A DNA stretch of 37,791 bases from NCBI GenBank assembly GCA_902783115.1, contig CACZPW010000082.1, positions 1 through 37,791 on the forward strand, read 5' to 3'. Numbering within the stretch: position 1 is the first letter of the stretch; every line of letters starts with the position of its first letter. Positions 23,432-32,759 of this stretch are shown piece by piece. The stretch is from an uncultured Ruminococcus sp. (lineage in GTDB: Bacteria; Bacillota; Clostridia; UBA1381). The notes beneath the pieces were generated by a model that was given only the letters and a program-made list of their open reading frames with translations, was not told where the DNA came from and searched no databases. Position numbers and translations under genes: made by a program.

Positions 23432-25531
23432 TCAGTTAAGATACCCGTCATTTTCGGTATATGTAAATGCCGGACCCCATGAGATTACGCCTGAATCTCT
23501 TAATACATAAGGAACTGCATACATATTTACATGATACTTTGTGGTATCGTCAATACCTGTAATATCATAACGGAATATTCCGCCCGATTGCAGGGAATGA
23601 TTGCCCTTTGCAAGACTTATGCTTCTGACTTTGCCAGAAACATCTGACGGCTTTTCGGTGTATGTATTTTCAGGTGTATCTGTCCACTCGTCAAAGTTTG
23701 TAAATACGAAACCGAAATCGCTTGTTGAAACTGTATTACCTGTTTCGGTAGTCGGCTTTGCCATAAATCTTAATGTGTTTGTTGTGTCAGTGTCATTTAC
23801 CTTGCCGTAGAATGCGCCCGACTCCCAGCTTACATTTGATGCACCGTTTCCTGTTGAAATATATAAATAATCAATTACAGTGTCTGTAAATGCGCCGTAT
23901 GCAAGCTGAATATATCTTAAATCAGGCAGGGTTGAAACACTGTTAAGTGTACCGCTTGTGTATTTATTGCCGTTGTCATCAGCTACGGTATAGCTGAAAG
24001 TTTTACCTGTGCTATTAACGGTTATTTCAAAGTTATACCAGGTCTGATTCATTAAAGTAAAGGTTGAAACCTCCTGAGTACCGCCATAGTTTCCTGCACT
24101 TACTTTTCCATCATTAAGAGTGAATATTATTCCGCTTGTCGCATAGTTTGAGCCTGTACCCATAATGTTAAACAGGGGATTATTGCCGTTTGTAATATTT
24201 AAGGTACCGTCATCACCCTTGTTCCCTGCTTGCGCATTATATTTTACTCTTGTTTTAATTACCAGTCCACCCTGCTCAAGTCCTATAGCTTTATAAAGCA
24301 TAATTGCAGGCTTTCTGTCTCCGCAATAACCCACATTGAGATTTCCGCCTGATACTGTCGGGTGATAAGCCTCACCGTTTATATCAAAGTGTCCGAAATT
24401 ATTTCCGTCGCTGTCACTCGGATTTAAATCTGCCTTCGCATTTACTATTGCATAGGTTGCATTTACTGCGTTAAAATCCTCTGTGAACATTGTTCCCTCT
24501 GATTTCATTGTTGTAAATGAAACATCGGTTGCCTTGTTTCCGCCAATTCTCGGAATACTAAGTGTATAGGTTGTGGAATTGCTAAGTCCCGTAATCGAAA
24601 GTACTGCGGAGGTACCGTTTGTTGATTTAACGCTCACAGCTCCACCGTTATTGACTGTAATCTTTGCTAAATCAGCCGCAGTTACAGGATCGTCAAATGT
24701 AAGTGCTGCATCAAAACTTGTAGGAAGATTGCTCTGTCCGTTAAGTGCAAGATTATTGTCTGTATTCTTTACATCAACATCAGCAAAATTGGCCGTATCA
24801 TAAATATTTATATAATCTACCGTTGTAGCGGTATTAGCAGTATAAGCAAGCTGAATGTATCTGATGTCAGTAATTGTTCCACCTGTATTAAGTGCCTTGC
24901 TTGTTGGGTATAATACATTTCCGCTATCATTCAAAACAGAATATGTAAAGGTTTTGCCATTTGACGCTAATGTAATACTGAAAATATACCAAGTGTCATT
25001 TTGAAGATTTAGAGTAGAAGTCTCTTGCGCTCCATTACCGTTACCAGCTGAAAGAAGCGTGCTGCTACTACCCGGCTGTGAAATAACAATACCTCTTGTA
25101 AAGTTATTTGCACCCGCACCCATAATATTAAAGAGTTGACTACCGTTGTCAGCTATTGCTATTCCGTTTTCTTTTATACAATTACTTTGGGCATTGTACT
25201 TAACTCTTGTTTCGATTATAATGTCATGTCCTGTCGGTACAGCTATGGCATCTTTTAACATAATCGTAGGCTTTACCCCTCCGCCTTGCGGAACATTGAG
25301 CATACCGCCCGACACCGTTGCACTTGCATAATCACCGAAAATGTTTCCGTCACTGTCATTGCTCTCTAAAAGTGCCCTTGCATTAACCATACGGTATGCC
25401 GCACTTGCCTCATCAAAGCTCTCGCTAAACAGTTGCCAGCTTGGTGTTTCGTCTGCCATGGCACTTATCCCCGGCAAAGCCGACACAAGCATTGCCAAAG
25501 AGATAAGAGCACTTAGAATTTTCTTTTTCAT
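23432..25531 (-). CDS. Secreted jelly-roll/Ig-repeat protein, no catalytic domain seen
   Basis: The 699-residue product has a signal peptide (MKKKILSALISLAMLVSALP, cleaved near SAMA-DE). It then carries a jelly-roll (about 30-245), an Ig-like module ending IPRIGGNKATDVSF (about 246-335), a second jelly-roll (about 345-560) and a C-terminal beta domain (about 565-699). The jelly-rolls are paralogous to those of the ~1700-aa protein, and the second copy is almost identical over long stretches. No hydrolase motif, SLH or LPXTG signal is visible. It is likely a secreted glycan-binding or cell-surface structural protein. AAGGAG precedes the ATG. The gene follows the 803-aa beta-helix gene by 24 nt and precedes the small peptide gene, indicating one transcript. 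Confidence 0.82.
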   Translation of the reverse strand: MKKKILSALISLAMLVSALPGISAMADETPSWQLFSESFDEASAAYRMVNARALLESNDSDGNIFGDYASATVSGGMLNVPQGGGVKPTIMLKDAIAVPTGHDIIIETRVKYNAQSNCIKENGIAIADNGSQLFNIMGAGANNFTRGIVISQPGSSSTLLSAGNGNGAQETSTLNLQNDTWYIFSITLASNGKTFTYSVLNDSGNVLYPTSKALNTGGTITDIRYIQLAYTANTATTVDYINIYDTANFADVDVKNTDNNLALNGQSNLPTSFDAALTFDDPVTAADLAKITVNNGGAVSVKSTNGTSAVLSITGLSNSTTYTLSIPRIGGNKATDVSFTTMKSEGTMFTEDFNAVNATYAIVNAKADLNPSDSDGNNFGHFDINGEAYHPTVSGGNLNVGYCGDRKPAIMLYKAIGLEQGGLVIKTRVKYNAQAGNKGDDGTLNITNGNNPLFNIMGTGSNYATSGIIFTLNDGKVSAGNYGGTQEVSTFTLMNQTWYNFEITVNSTGKTFSYTVADDNGNKYTSGTLNSVSTLPDLRYIQLAYGAFTDTVIDYLYISTGNGASNVSWESGAFYGKVNDTDTTNTLRFMAKPTTETGNTVSTSDFGFVFTNFDEWTDTPENTYTEKPSDVSGKVRSISLAKGNHSLQSGGIFRYDITGIDDTTKYHVNMYAVPYVLRDSGVISWGPAFTYTENDGYLN
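23860..24510 (-). repeat. Duplicated jelly-roll coding segment, copy in the 699-aa protein gene
   Basis: Partner of the segment at 21130-21780. It encodes the second jelly-roll of the 699-aa protein. The exact 55-nt block is at 23938-23992. The two copies are in direct orientation about 2.7 kb apart, so recombination between them could delete the small peptide gene and the start of the ~1700-aa gene. Confidence 0.8.
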
Positions 25532-25555
25532 TGTTTTTTTCTCCTTTTCTTTTTT

Positions 25556-27967
25556 TTATTTATTTTTTCTGAAACTGTCGGTATAAATACCGCAGTTATT
25601 TACAACATTATCGTACTGTGTCTTATGCTGTGCATCAAGAGCAGTATTGCCTGTACTGTTATTGTTAAGTATCAGATCCGCCATTTTCATTTCGCCGTAC
25701 GGATAAATCGGTGTATCAGTATTTACGAAATAGTTATTGGATATCCAGGTATTGCTTGCCTTGTTATCGGTTTTGTTGTTAACATAGGCAAGAATATCGC
25801 CGTAAGCATTCTGCCATACCTCAGATTTCCAGCTAACGCCCGGCTCTGTGCCGTTACTCTCGGGTATGCCCACGAGTTTGCCGAGGAACACATTGTTAAA
25901 TCCGTTATAACGCCCGTTTATCTCGTCCCAAACATTGTACTTAACTCCGTCTATGGTCTTAAATCTGTCCTTATGCCGTACAAATGCGCCTATATCGGAA
26001 TTTATTACGATATTGTCCCTGAAGGTGTTATAGATACCGCCGTGTACCAATAATACCCTGTCGACATTCTCAAATACATTGCCTACCGCACTTTGTCCGC
26101 TTAACCAATCGTCATAATAAACCGCTCCCAAACCGCTGTATGAATCATGGATATAGTTATACTGTACAACCGTTCCCAAATTTGACAAGTCGTTTCCCGA
26201 ATATACAATACCCGCATCGCTTGAGCGGTCTGTAAGACAGTTATAAATATCGTTATATTCGATTATGTGGTTATTGCCGTTATAGCTTACAGCAAGGTGA
26301 GGGGTATCGGTAACAGTGTTTCTCCGTGCCGTTACACCGCAGCCCTTTAATACAAGCGGAGCGCAGTTTGTTCTGTTTATCTGACTTACCCTATTAAACA
26401 GACAATTCTCAACCTTACTGTTTGAGCCTGTCAAGGTGTTTACATCTCCGCCGCTGATTACAAGACCGCTTCCGCCAAGGTTAGAAAAATCACAAGCGGA
26501 AACAATATTATTATTACCCTTTACATTAACGGCGTTCATACCGTTTGCAAAAGTACAGCCTGCAACCGATACATTATCAGCGTTTGCATTTATAAAATAA
26601 CCCTGTGTATTTTCAAACGCTATGTTCTTAACCGTTACATTTTTGCTTGATTGTATATTCAAAATATCTGCATTTGATGTATTTACGGTTATATCTGCAT
26701 TTTTGAATGTGTTATTACTTACATCAGCCTCGGCAGGATAGTAATAAAGCACATTATCCTTTATTACATATTCGCCCTCAATATCAAGCTCTGACGGTAT
26801 ATTGTATACATACCAGTCTCTGTCCTGCTTGCTTATCGGTCTTAAATCGTCAGACGGCATAGAGCCGCAGAAAAGCCTTTGCAAGGTAAGGGTTCTGCCT
26901 GTTATGGTGCTGTCTATATCACTACCTGCAACACTGTCTGTAATACTTGCAATCTTACCCTTTGTTATATCCCAGTCATAGAGCAACCAGCTTCTTACCC
27001 ATGCTTCTTCAATATTTTTCCAGTTCTTTATCTCGGCTGATTTTATCTGTGTCTTTCTGTTCTCGCTGTCCTTGCCAAGTCTTATGCTTCCCTTGCCGTA
27101 ACCGCTGTTTGGATACTTTGCAATCTGCTCTGTCTTGCTGTTATACGAAACTGTGGTATAAATAGGGTCGCTGTTTACATTCGTTCCGTCTGTATAGCTT
27201 AAATTTACACCGTATTTTGATAAATCAAGACTGTAAATTTTACCCTCAACGCTCTTGTCAAACATTGACAGCGCGGTAAGGTCTGTTACCTTTGTAAAAT
27301 CAGAGCCTTTAACTTTTATTCCGCTGTAGAATACTGTATTTTTTCCCTCACCCTCAATGGTAAGCGATGAAAGGTTTGATATATCCGTATCAGCTATATT
27401 AAGAGTATTGGGGAAATCATAGTTACCGTTATCAACTATGATTTTTATATCCTTGCCGTTATGATCTCCGTCGGAATTGAAGCCTTTTACAACCTCAAAT
27501 GCACCCGATACGGTTTTAAGCGGATTTGTGGCTGTTCCCGACTCCTTGTCGTTTCCGTCATTTGCCACATATACCTCTGTCTGCAATCTCTTTGTTTCAT
27601 CTTTAACATAAACGGAAAATGTCATATCCTCCGTATCGGCAATTCTTGTTTTTGTAAATTTCACCGGCACAGACTCTCCCGACTTAACCGACCTTGTGAG
27701 CTTTGAGCCTGCAATCTCTGACATATTCTTGTCAAGAAGCCTCATTGAAACATTGACCTGTTTGTCCGTACCGTAGTTCTCAATTGAGAAAGCAACATTT
27801 ACGGTGTTTTTTTCTGTTACTCCGATACTGTCAAGAGCAATGTCTAAATCCTCTATACGGCAGTCGGTATCAAACTCGCAGGTGCCCTGTGCCTTTACAT
27901 AACCTGCACCCGTTGACATTAGTGATGCCGATAAAACGATTGAAGCAAATTTTCTGAGCTTTATCAT
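25556..27967 (-). CDS. Secreted right-handed beta-helix protein (GH141-like)
   Basis: The 803-residue product has a signal peptide (residues 1-26), an Ig/CARDB-like beta domain (about 35-130) and a long right-handed parallel beta-helix (about 131-800). The helix opens with VYVANDGNDKESGTATNPLK, the usual start for extracellular helix enzymes. The segments NHIIEYNDIYN, SSDAGIVYSGND and VVQYNYIHD resemble those of GH141-like proteins (fucosidase or xylanase activities are reported for GH141). The fold is shared by pectate lyases and other families, so activity is uncertain. Its GGAGG is embedded in the last codons of the preceding SLH gene, whose stop lies 3 nt before the ATG, so translation is coupled. 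It is paralogous to the 1168-aa protein. Confidence 0.8.
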   Translation of the reverse strand: MIKLRKFASIVLSASLMSTGAGYVKAQGTCEFDTDCRIEDLDIALDSIGVTEKNTVNVAFSIENYGTDKQVNVSMRLLDKNMSEIAGSKLTRSVKSGESVPVKFTKTRIADTEDMTFSVYVKDETKRLQTEVYVANDGNDKESGTATNPLKTVSGAFEVVKGFNSDGDHNGKDIKIIVDNGNYDFPNTLNIADTDISNLSSLTIEGEGKNTVFYSGIKVKGSDFTKVTDLTALSMFDKSVEGKIYSLDLSKYGVNLSYTDGTNVNSDPIYTTVSYNSKTEQIAKYPNSGYGKGSIRLGKDSENRKTQIKSAEIKNWKNIEEAWVRSWLLYDWDITKGKIASITDSVAGSDIDSTITGRTLTLQRLFCGSMPSDDLRPISKQDRDWYVYNIPSELDIEGEYVIKDNVLYYYPAEADVSNNTFKNADITVNTSNADILNIQSSKNVTVKNIAFENTQGYFINANADNVSVAGCTFANGMNAVNVKGNNNIVSACDFSNLGGSGLVISGGDVNTLTGSNSKVENCLFNRVSQINRTNCAPLVLKGCGVTARRNTVTDTPHLAVSYNGNNHIIEYNDIYNCLTDRSSDAGIVYSGNDLSNLGTVVQYNYIHDSYSGLGAVYYDDWLSGQSAVGNVFENVDRVLLVHGGIYNTFRDNIVINSDIGAFVRHKDRFKTIDGVKYNVWDEINGRYNGFNNVFLGKLVGIPESNGTEPGVSWKSEVWQNAYGDILAYVNNKTDNKASNTWISNNYFVNTDTPIYPYGEMKMADLILNNNSTGNTALDAQHKTQYDNVVNNCGIYTDSFRKNK

Positions 27968-27970
27968 ATT

Positions 27971-30709
27971 TTATTCCTCCACATTTATTACAAACATACA
28001 CTTGAGCTTATTAAATTCAAGCATTGTAAATACTTCATCTCCGCCAAAAACTTCGCTGTAGGTAATCTCTTTGACAGATACATTATTGCCGTTTATTGTC
28101 ATGAGATAAAATCTTGCCGCCGGATCAACCTGCTGGATACACAATGCACCTTCACCGTTTCTGTAGCTGTAGAAATTATTATGGAGCTTTTTCTCAATCT
28201 CATAATATCCAACCTTGCGGTAAAGGTGAACAGGCGGTGACCATGTATCATGGACTGTGTCAAACTGAGCATTATTGCTCATACCGTACTCGCCTATTCT
28301 TCTTGCGTCAAACGCCTTTTCTATTGCCGATATGACACCCTTTGCATCAACATCATAGAAAATAATATCGCCTATGCCTATTGAATTAAATATTTGCTTA
28401 TTGATGTCTGTCATCTTCTCATTGTACTGTATGCCCATTACTCCGCCGTTTACTATGCCGTCAATTTGTGTAACAAAATCGCCGTCGCTGTTCCTGATAG
28501 TGAAAATGTCGCTGACAACCATAGGCTGTGCCTCACGGCTTACCTGCTGGCGATCCTGGGAAAGGTTACTGTGCCATACAACCGCCGCAACGGTGTTTGT
28601 GTCCTCATCAACATTATAGAAATCGTGTACAAACTTACCCTCGTTAGGTGTAGATGCCGACGGGAATTTGCCTGAAGCATAGCTTTGTTCAAGGTCGCCG
28701 TCGTTTATGTGAAATACTACAGTATTATCGTCCTGATAGAAGAAATTGAGCCATGTATCAACATAAAAGCCATACTGCGCTATATTAGACTTATCAATCA
28801 ACGATACGACTCCGTTTTTCTCCACCCGTATAACCGTTTTGTTATCCGCATCTTTAAATTCCGTATTTACATTTCCCTCATACTTTAATTCTTCCGGATA
28901 ATCAGCTGTGTAAACCGCTTTAAGTTTGTTATTTTCATCAAGCTTATACTTTATAAGCTGCGGCTTAAACTCTACCTCTTCGCCCGACCAACTCTTTGCA
29001 AAAAGCTCTGCAGCTTTATACGGGTCCTTTATTCTCATACCGTTATATATAGTTTTAGACGTACTCTCATACTTCTCAAACTCGTTATACGATGTAAGGA
29101 TTTTCAGCCTGACAAACTGCTCAGGCTCATATTGGCAATAGCCCGAAATAAGGTATCCATATTCATACTCATCAGCATAAACAGTTTCACCGTCAATCTC
29201 AATATTGCTCTTCTGGTATCCGTAAACAACATCTTTGTATACCCAGAAATAACCTATGGAATTGGAACGAATGCCGGATTTATCCATAAACGGTGAATAA
29301 TCATAGGTTGTACCGCTTATATCTATCCAGTCCTCGCCTATACTCTTTACCACACCGCCAATTTTGGTATCCTTTGAGTATGCCCGCGTTATACTGTGCT
29401 TACCTTCGCCCGTATTGTTCTCACCGATAAGGACTATCATATCCTTCTTGATGTTTAAATAATCAATTTTTTCGCCGTCTATGGTTACATCGTAGTACTT
29501 ATAACCCTTTTCATATTCATATTTGTTTGACGGATTAAAGTAGTCAATAAGAGTAACCTTTTCATTGTCCTCGGCAATGAACTCGGGCACAATCGCTTTT
29601 GTAACACTGAAAATGCTTGCGCAATCATATGTACCGTCGCCGTTATTATCAATAAAGGTTACATCGCCAAGCGATATGGCAAGATCTGATACGGAATAAA
29701 GAGGCTTTGCCACACCGTTAAAAATAATCGCTGTTTCGGATTTGATTTTTATAGAGCGCTTTGATAAGCTTTCATTCTCGTATACGAAATTTGTGCCTGA
29801 AAATGCACCATCATCATAGAGAATATGCTTTGACTCTACCGTAACCACTCTGTTCTTTGAATCGGCGGTTATGTATTTTATCTCGCCTGTTTCTGTTTCG
29901 TCCTCATAATATACATAGGCTATAACCGAATAACCCAGCATATTTTTTGCGGATGTCAAGCCTGCGCTCATCATTTCACCGTCAACCACAACATGACCCT
30001 CAGGCTGTGCATCATTTACATCTTTAATACCTGTTACATCATTTGCACTTACAACGCCTTTTACCTTGGCAATCTTATGGAAATAATACAGGGCTGTATC
30101 ATTTTTGCCCTTACCCGTTTCATAGGTCTTGTTTTCAATATCGTATAACACAACCGGACATTCACAGGCATTTGTAAGCAGAACTGCAAACGATGACATT
30201 GTAAGCTCATCATCCACCTGTTTTACACCCTTTGTAAGACCTATTGAGCTTGCTACCGAAATGTATCCCGTCGGATAACCGCCCCTTTGTCCTGCCTGCA
30301 TATCATAGCCAAGCACGCTTACAATAACCTTTACTGCCTGATTATATGTTACAGGCGATTCGGGATAAAAGTTTCCGCCCGAATATCCGACCATATACCC
30401 TAAATCCGCACCTCTTTCAATCTGTGCGGCATATGCGTAATCCTTGTCTACATCCTTAAATTTTGTTCCTGTTGCATCGTTTGGATGCACATTGATATTT
30501 GCAAAATTCAAGATTGCCGATATGAACTTCGCTCTTGATATTACCCCGTCAGACTCTACATCGGTATCCTCAATAATATCCAGCGCCTTGAGAAACTCAA
30601 GACGGGTTTCGTAGTTGTCGTTTCCGTTCTCTGAATCAAGTTCGGCAGCATATGCGCTAAATTGCATACTCATTGCCAGTGCAACAAGAATCAATATTAT
30701 TTTTTTCAT
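27971..30709 (-). CDS. SLH-domain surface protein, 912 aa, N-terminal SLH
   Basis: After a signal peptide (MKKIILILVALAMSMQFSAY, cleaved near AYA-AE), residues about 45-190 hold two recognisable SLH repeats and perhaps a third: VISRAKFISAILNFANI with FKDVDKDYAYAAQIERGADL, and FYPESPVTYNQAVKVIVSVL. SLH domains bind secondary cell-wall polymers. The remaining ~700 residues are predicted beta-rich small domains that I do not recognise; recurring patterns such as IGGVVKSIGEDWIDISG suggest repeated OB- or barrel-like folds. No catalytic motif is visible. It is encoded 10 nt after the 640-aa SLH gene (the AGGAGG overlaps that gene's stop) and is coupled to the downstream beta-helix gene. A surface scaffold or S-layer component is the likely role. 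Confidence 0.82.
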   Translation of the reverse strand: MKKIILILVALAMSMQFSAYAAELDSENGNDNYETRLEFLKALDIIEDTDVESDGVISRAKFISAILNFANINVHPNDATGTKFKDVDKDYAYAAQIERGADLGYMVGYSGGNFYPESPVTYNQAVKVIVSVLGYDMQAGQRGGYPTGYISVASSIGLTKGVKQVDDELTMSSFAVLLTNACECPVVLYDIENKTYETGKGKNDTALYYFHKIAKVKGVVSANDVTGIKDVNDAQPEGHVVVDGEMMSAGLTSAKNMLGYSVIAYVYYEDETETGEIKYITADSKNRVVTVESKHILYDDGAFSGTNFVYENESLSKRSIKIKSETAIIFNGVAKPLYSVSDLAISLGDVTFIDNNGDGTYDCASIFSVTKAIVPEFIAEDNEKVTLIDYFNPSNKYEYEKGYKYYDVTIDGEKIDYLNIKKDMIVLIGENNTGEGKHSITRAYSKDTKIGGVVKSIGEDWIDISGTTYDYSPFMDKSGIRSNSIGYFWVYKDVVYGYQKSNIEIDGETVYADEYEYGYLISGYCQYEPEQFVRLKILTSYNEFEKYESTSKTIYNGMRIKDPYKAAELFAKSWSGEEVEFKPQLIKYKLDENNKLKAVYTADYPEELKYEGNVNTEFKDADNKTVIRVEKNGVVSLIDKSNIAQYGFYVDTWLNFFYQDDNTVVFHINDGDLEQSYASGKFPSASTPNEGKFVHDFYNVDEDTNTVAAVVWHSNLSQDRQQVSREAQPMVVSDIFTIRNSDGDFVTQIDGIVNGGVMGIQYNEKMTDINKQIFNSIGIGDIIFYDVDAKGVISAIEKAFDARRIGEYGMSNNAQFDTVHDTWSPPVHLYRKVGYYEIEKKLHNNFYSYRNGEGALCIQQVDPAARFYLMTINGNNVSVKEITYSEVFGGDEVFTMLEFNKLKCMFVINVEE

Positions 30710-30719
30710 ATTTTACCTC

Positions 30720-32642
30720 CTACCTGATCTTGATAACCTGATATATCATCTGCGCCGCTTCGGCACGGGTAGCATATGATTTCGGGTCAAATTTTCCTCC
30801 CGAGCCTTTTACCGCACCCTTTTCAATAAGGAAATCCACCGCCTCACGGGCATAATCACTTACCGTATCCAAATCGGTAAGCGTTGCCGTCTCATCAATT
30901 TCAATATCAAGGTCAAGTCCGGCAGTTTTTACCGCTCTGTAAATAATCGCTGCCATGTCCTCTCTTGTAATATTTTTACCTATACCGAATTTTGTATCGC
31001 TTATGCCGTTTATAATACCGACAGACAGTCCTGTTGAGATTGGAGCCGCATACCATTGTTCGGTATCTACATCTTCAAATACTTCCTTTGAGGCTCCCAA
31101 AAAGTCGAATGCGTATACTATGATTTTGACAAATTCCTCACGCTTTACATTGTCCTGCGGGAAGAAATGACTATCATCCTTGCCTGATATTATTTTGTTA
31201 TCATAAAGGTGCTTAATTGCAGTTTTTGCCCACTCATAATTTCCGCAGTCATTGAAAATAAATCCGTCTGCAGGTTTTATTTCGTTGTCAGGCTCGGGAG
31301 AACGGTCTGTTACCGGTGCATTTATACCGCCTACCGACAATGTGCCGCCGGCGTGTGTTGTTCCGCCACCGCCTGAGTTGCCGCCACCACCGCCGGTCTG
31401 CGTTTCAGGTGTTGATGCTATTACCTTTTCTATCTCCCCTGCGGTTGAAAACGGCTTATAAAGCATCAGTCTTGCAGATATGTTTTTATTCTTTGCGTAT
31501 TTGTCCTCTACGCTCTTGCTAAAGCCCAGATAGTTTATATAAGCTGAAAGCACTGCGTCAATTTCTGCCGGTGCGGGAGCCTCATTCAACATTTCAACAA
31601 CTGTCATTTTGTTGAATATTGTCTCAAATTCAGTATTGTTCTTTGCCTGTTTTAATGCATCGTTTACAATCGTTTTTGAGCTTAATTTGCAATATTCATC
31701 ATACAGTGCAGGCGCACTGTTTGCTTTATATTCTTTTAAGATTTCTTCAGGTGATTTTCCATCTGAGGACCACGCCGTTACAATGCTCTTATACAAGCTG
31801 TCCTGAAACTTCTCTACATCGGCATAGCCGTCCGCTTTAAACAGCTCCTTGCAGGCCATTATCTGCGCTGTATCTGAAAGAGCATTAAAACGGGTAGTAT
31901 CACAGTAAAGCATTTTACTGTTTGCCTTTATGTAATCGGCAAGCTGCTTTGCTTTTGAGTTATCAGCGCTTTGCTTTACTATTTCGTTAAGACCCTCAAG
32001 CGCATTGTCGAGATCCTGCTTTGATGTGTAATATATGTTAGGATTGTAATAGTTCTTTGCGAGATTATCACCTACAATAAGAACACCGTATGCACCGCTC
32101 GATGCGGTATTGGGAAACTGATGACTTACCTGCTTTCCCTCGCCCGAGGCTCTGAACTCAACCACATCAAGCACTGTTTTTGTCATATCCGACTCGTCAA
32201 CCTCGCTCCATGTATATGATGTATTTTTATCAGTCTCCGATGGCTTTAATATGAACATTTTAAGTATCTCATCATTTAAAACCTTACCCTCAACACTGAG
32301 CATACCCTTGTTGTCTATCGATACATTTGATATTTCAAGAGTATTTTTATTATTGGTAAAAACAATTCTGTAACGCTTGCCTGTAGCCGTATTTTGTATT
32401 ACTGTCGTATTTGCCTTAGTCAGCGCCTGGCCTTCTTTGTATATTTTTGTTGCTTTCGAAACAGTTTCATAACCTGCACCGGTTATGTCGGGAATGGCAT
32501 CGCCGTCAATTTCCACATAGTACATGGTGTGATCATCGCTCCATATCCTATCGAGTGTACCGTAGAGGTTGGGCATAGCCGATGCAGATGTCTGCGCAAG
32601 CACAGACATCATCATAAGCAAGATTATTATTTTTTTCTTCAT
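30720..32642 (-). CDS. SLH-domain surface protein, 640 aa, C-terminal SLH
   Basis: The protein has a signal peptide (MKKKIIILLMMMSVLAQTSA), an uncharacterised region of about 390 residues (beta-rich to about 190, helical afterwards), a Gly-rich linker (about 417-427), and three C-terminal SLH repeats (about 461-520, 521-585, 586-640). The repeats contain DNVKREEFVKIIVYAF, NITREDMAAIIYRAVK and SYATRAEAAQMIYQVI. It should be held on the cell wall through the SLH repeats and display the N-terminal part. No enzyme motif was found. GGGAGG lies 7 nt before the ATG. Its upstream junction with the 1168-aa gene is interrupted by the inverted-repeat element at 32663-32759. Confidence 0.87.
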   Translation of the reverse strand: MKKKIIILLMMMSVLAQTSASAMPNLYGTLDRIWSDDHTMYYVEIDGDAIPDITGAGYETVSKATKIYKEGQALTKANTTVIQNTATGKRYRIVFTNNKNTLEISNVSIDNKGMLSVEGKVLNDEILKMFILKPSETDKNTSYTWSEVDESDMTKTVLDVVEFRASGEGKQVSHQFPNTASSGAYGVLIVGDNLAKNYYNPNIYYTSKQDLDNALEGLNEIVKQSADNSKAKQLADYIKANSKMLYCDTTRFNALSDTAQIMACKELFKADGYADVEKFQDSLYKSIVTAWSSDGKSPEEILKEYKANSAPALYDEYCKLSSKTIVNDALKQAKNNTEFETIFNKMTVVEMLNEAPAPAEIDAVLSAYINYLGFSKSVEDKYAKNKNISARLMLYKPFSTAGEIEKVIASTPETQTGGGGGNSGGGGTTHAGGTLSVGGINAPVTDRSPEPDNEIKPADGFIFNDCGNYEWAKTAIKHLYDNKIISGKDDSHFFPQDNVKREEFVKIIVYAFDFLGASKEVFEDVDTEQWYAAPISTGLSVGIINGISDTKFGIGKNITREDMAAIIYRAVKTAGLDLDIEIDETATLTDLDTVSDYAREAVDFLIEKGAVKGSGGKFDPKSYATRAEAAQMIYQVIKIR

Positions 32643-32662
32643 TCAGTTTCCTCCCTTATTGC

Positions 32663-32759
32663 TGATGTCGTCAGGCTGACCTATGTTCATAGCTACTCGC
32701 AAGACACCCTTTGTGGTGTTTTACAAGTATATTATTTCCTTAGCCTGATGACATTGTCG
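32663..32759. mobile_element. 97-bp MITE-like inverted-repeat element with 7-bp direct repeats
   Basis: Near-terminal 13-bp inverted repeats (32665-32677 and 32742-32754) match at 12 of 13 positions. The element is flanked by exact TTATTGC copies at 32656-32662 and 32760-32766. The right-hand copy contains the stop codon of the 1168-aa beta-helix gene; the left-hand copy abuts the GGGAGG of the SLH gene. Deleting the element and one copy leaves the stop codon 13 nt before the next ATG, like the neighbouring junctions. Inside are two further small stems (ACACC/GGTGT and CTATG/CATAG), giving a three-way-junction-like fold. No ORF. A non-autonomous insertion is the best reading; a structured regulatory RNA is the alternative. 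Confidence 0.6.
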
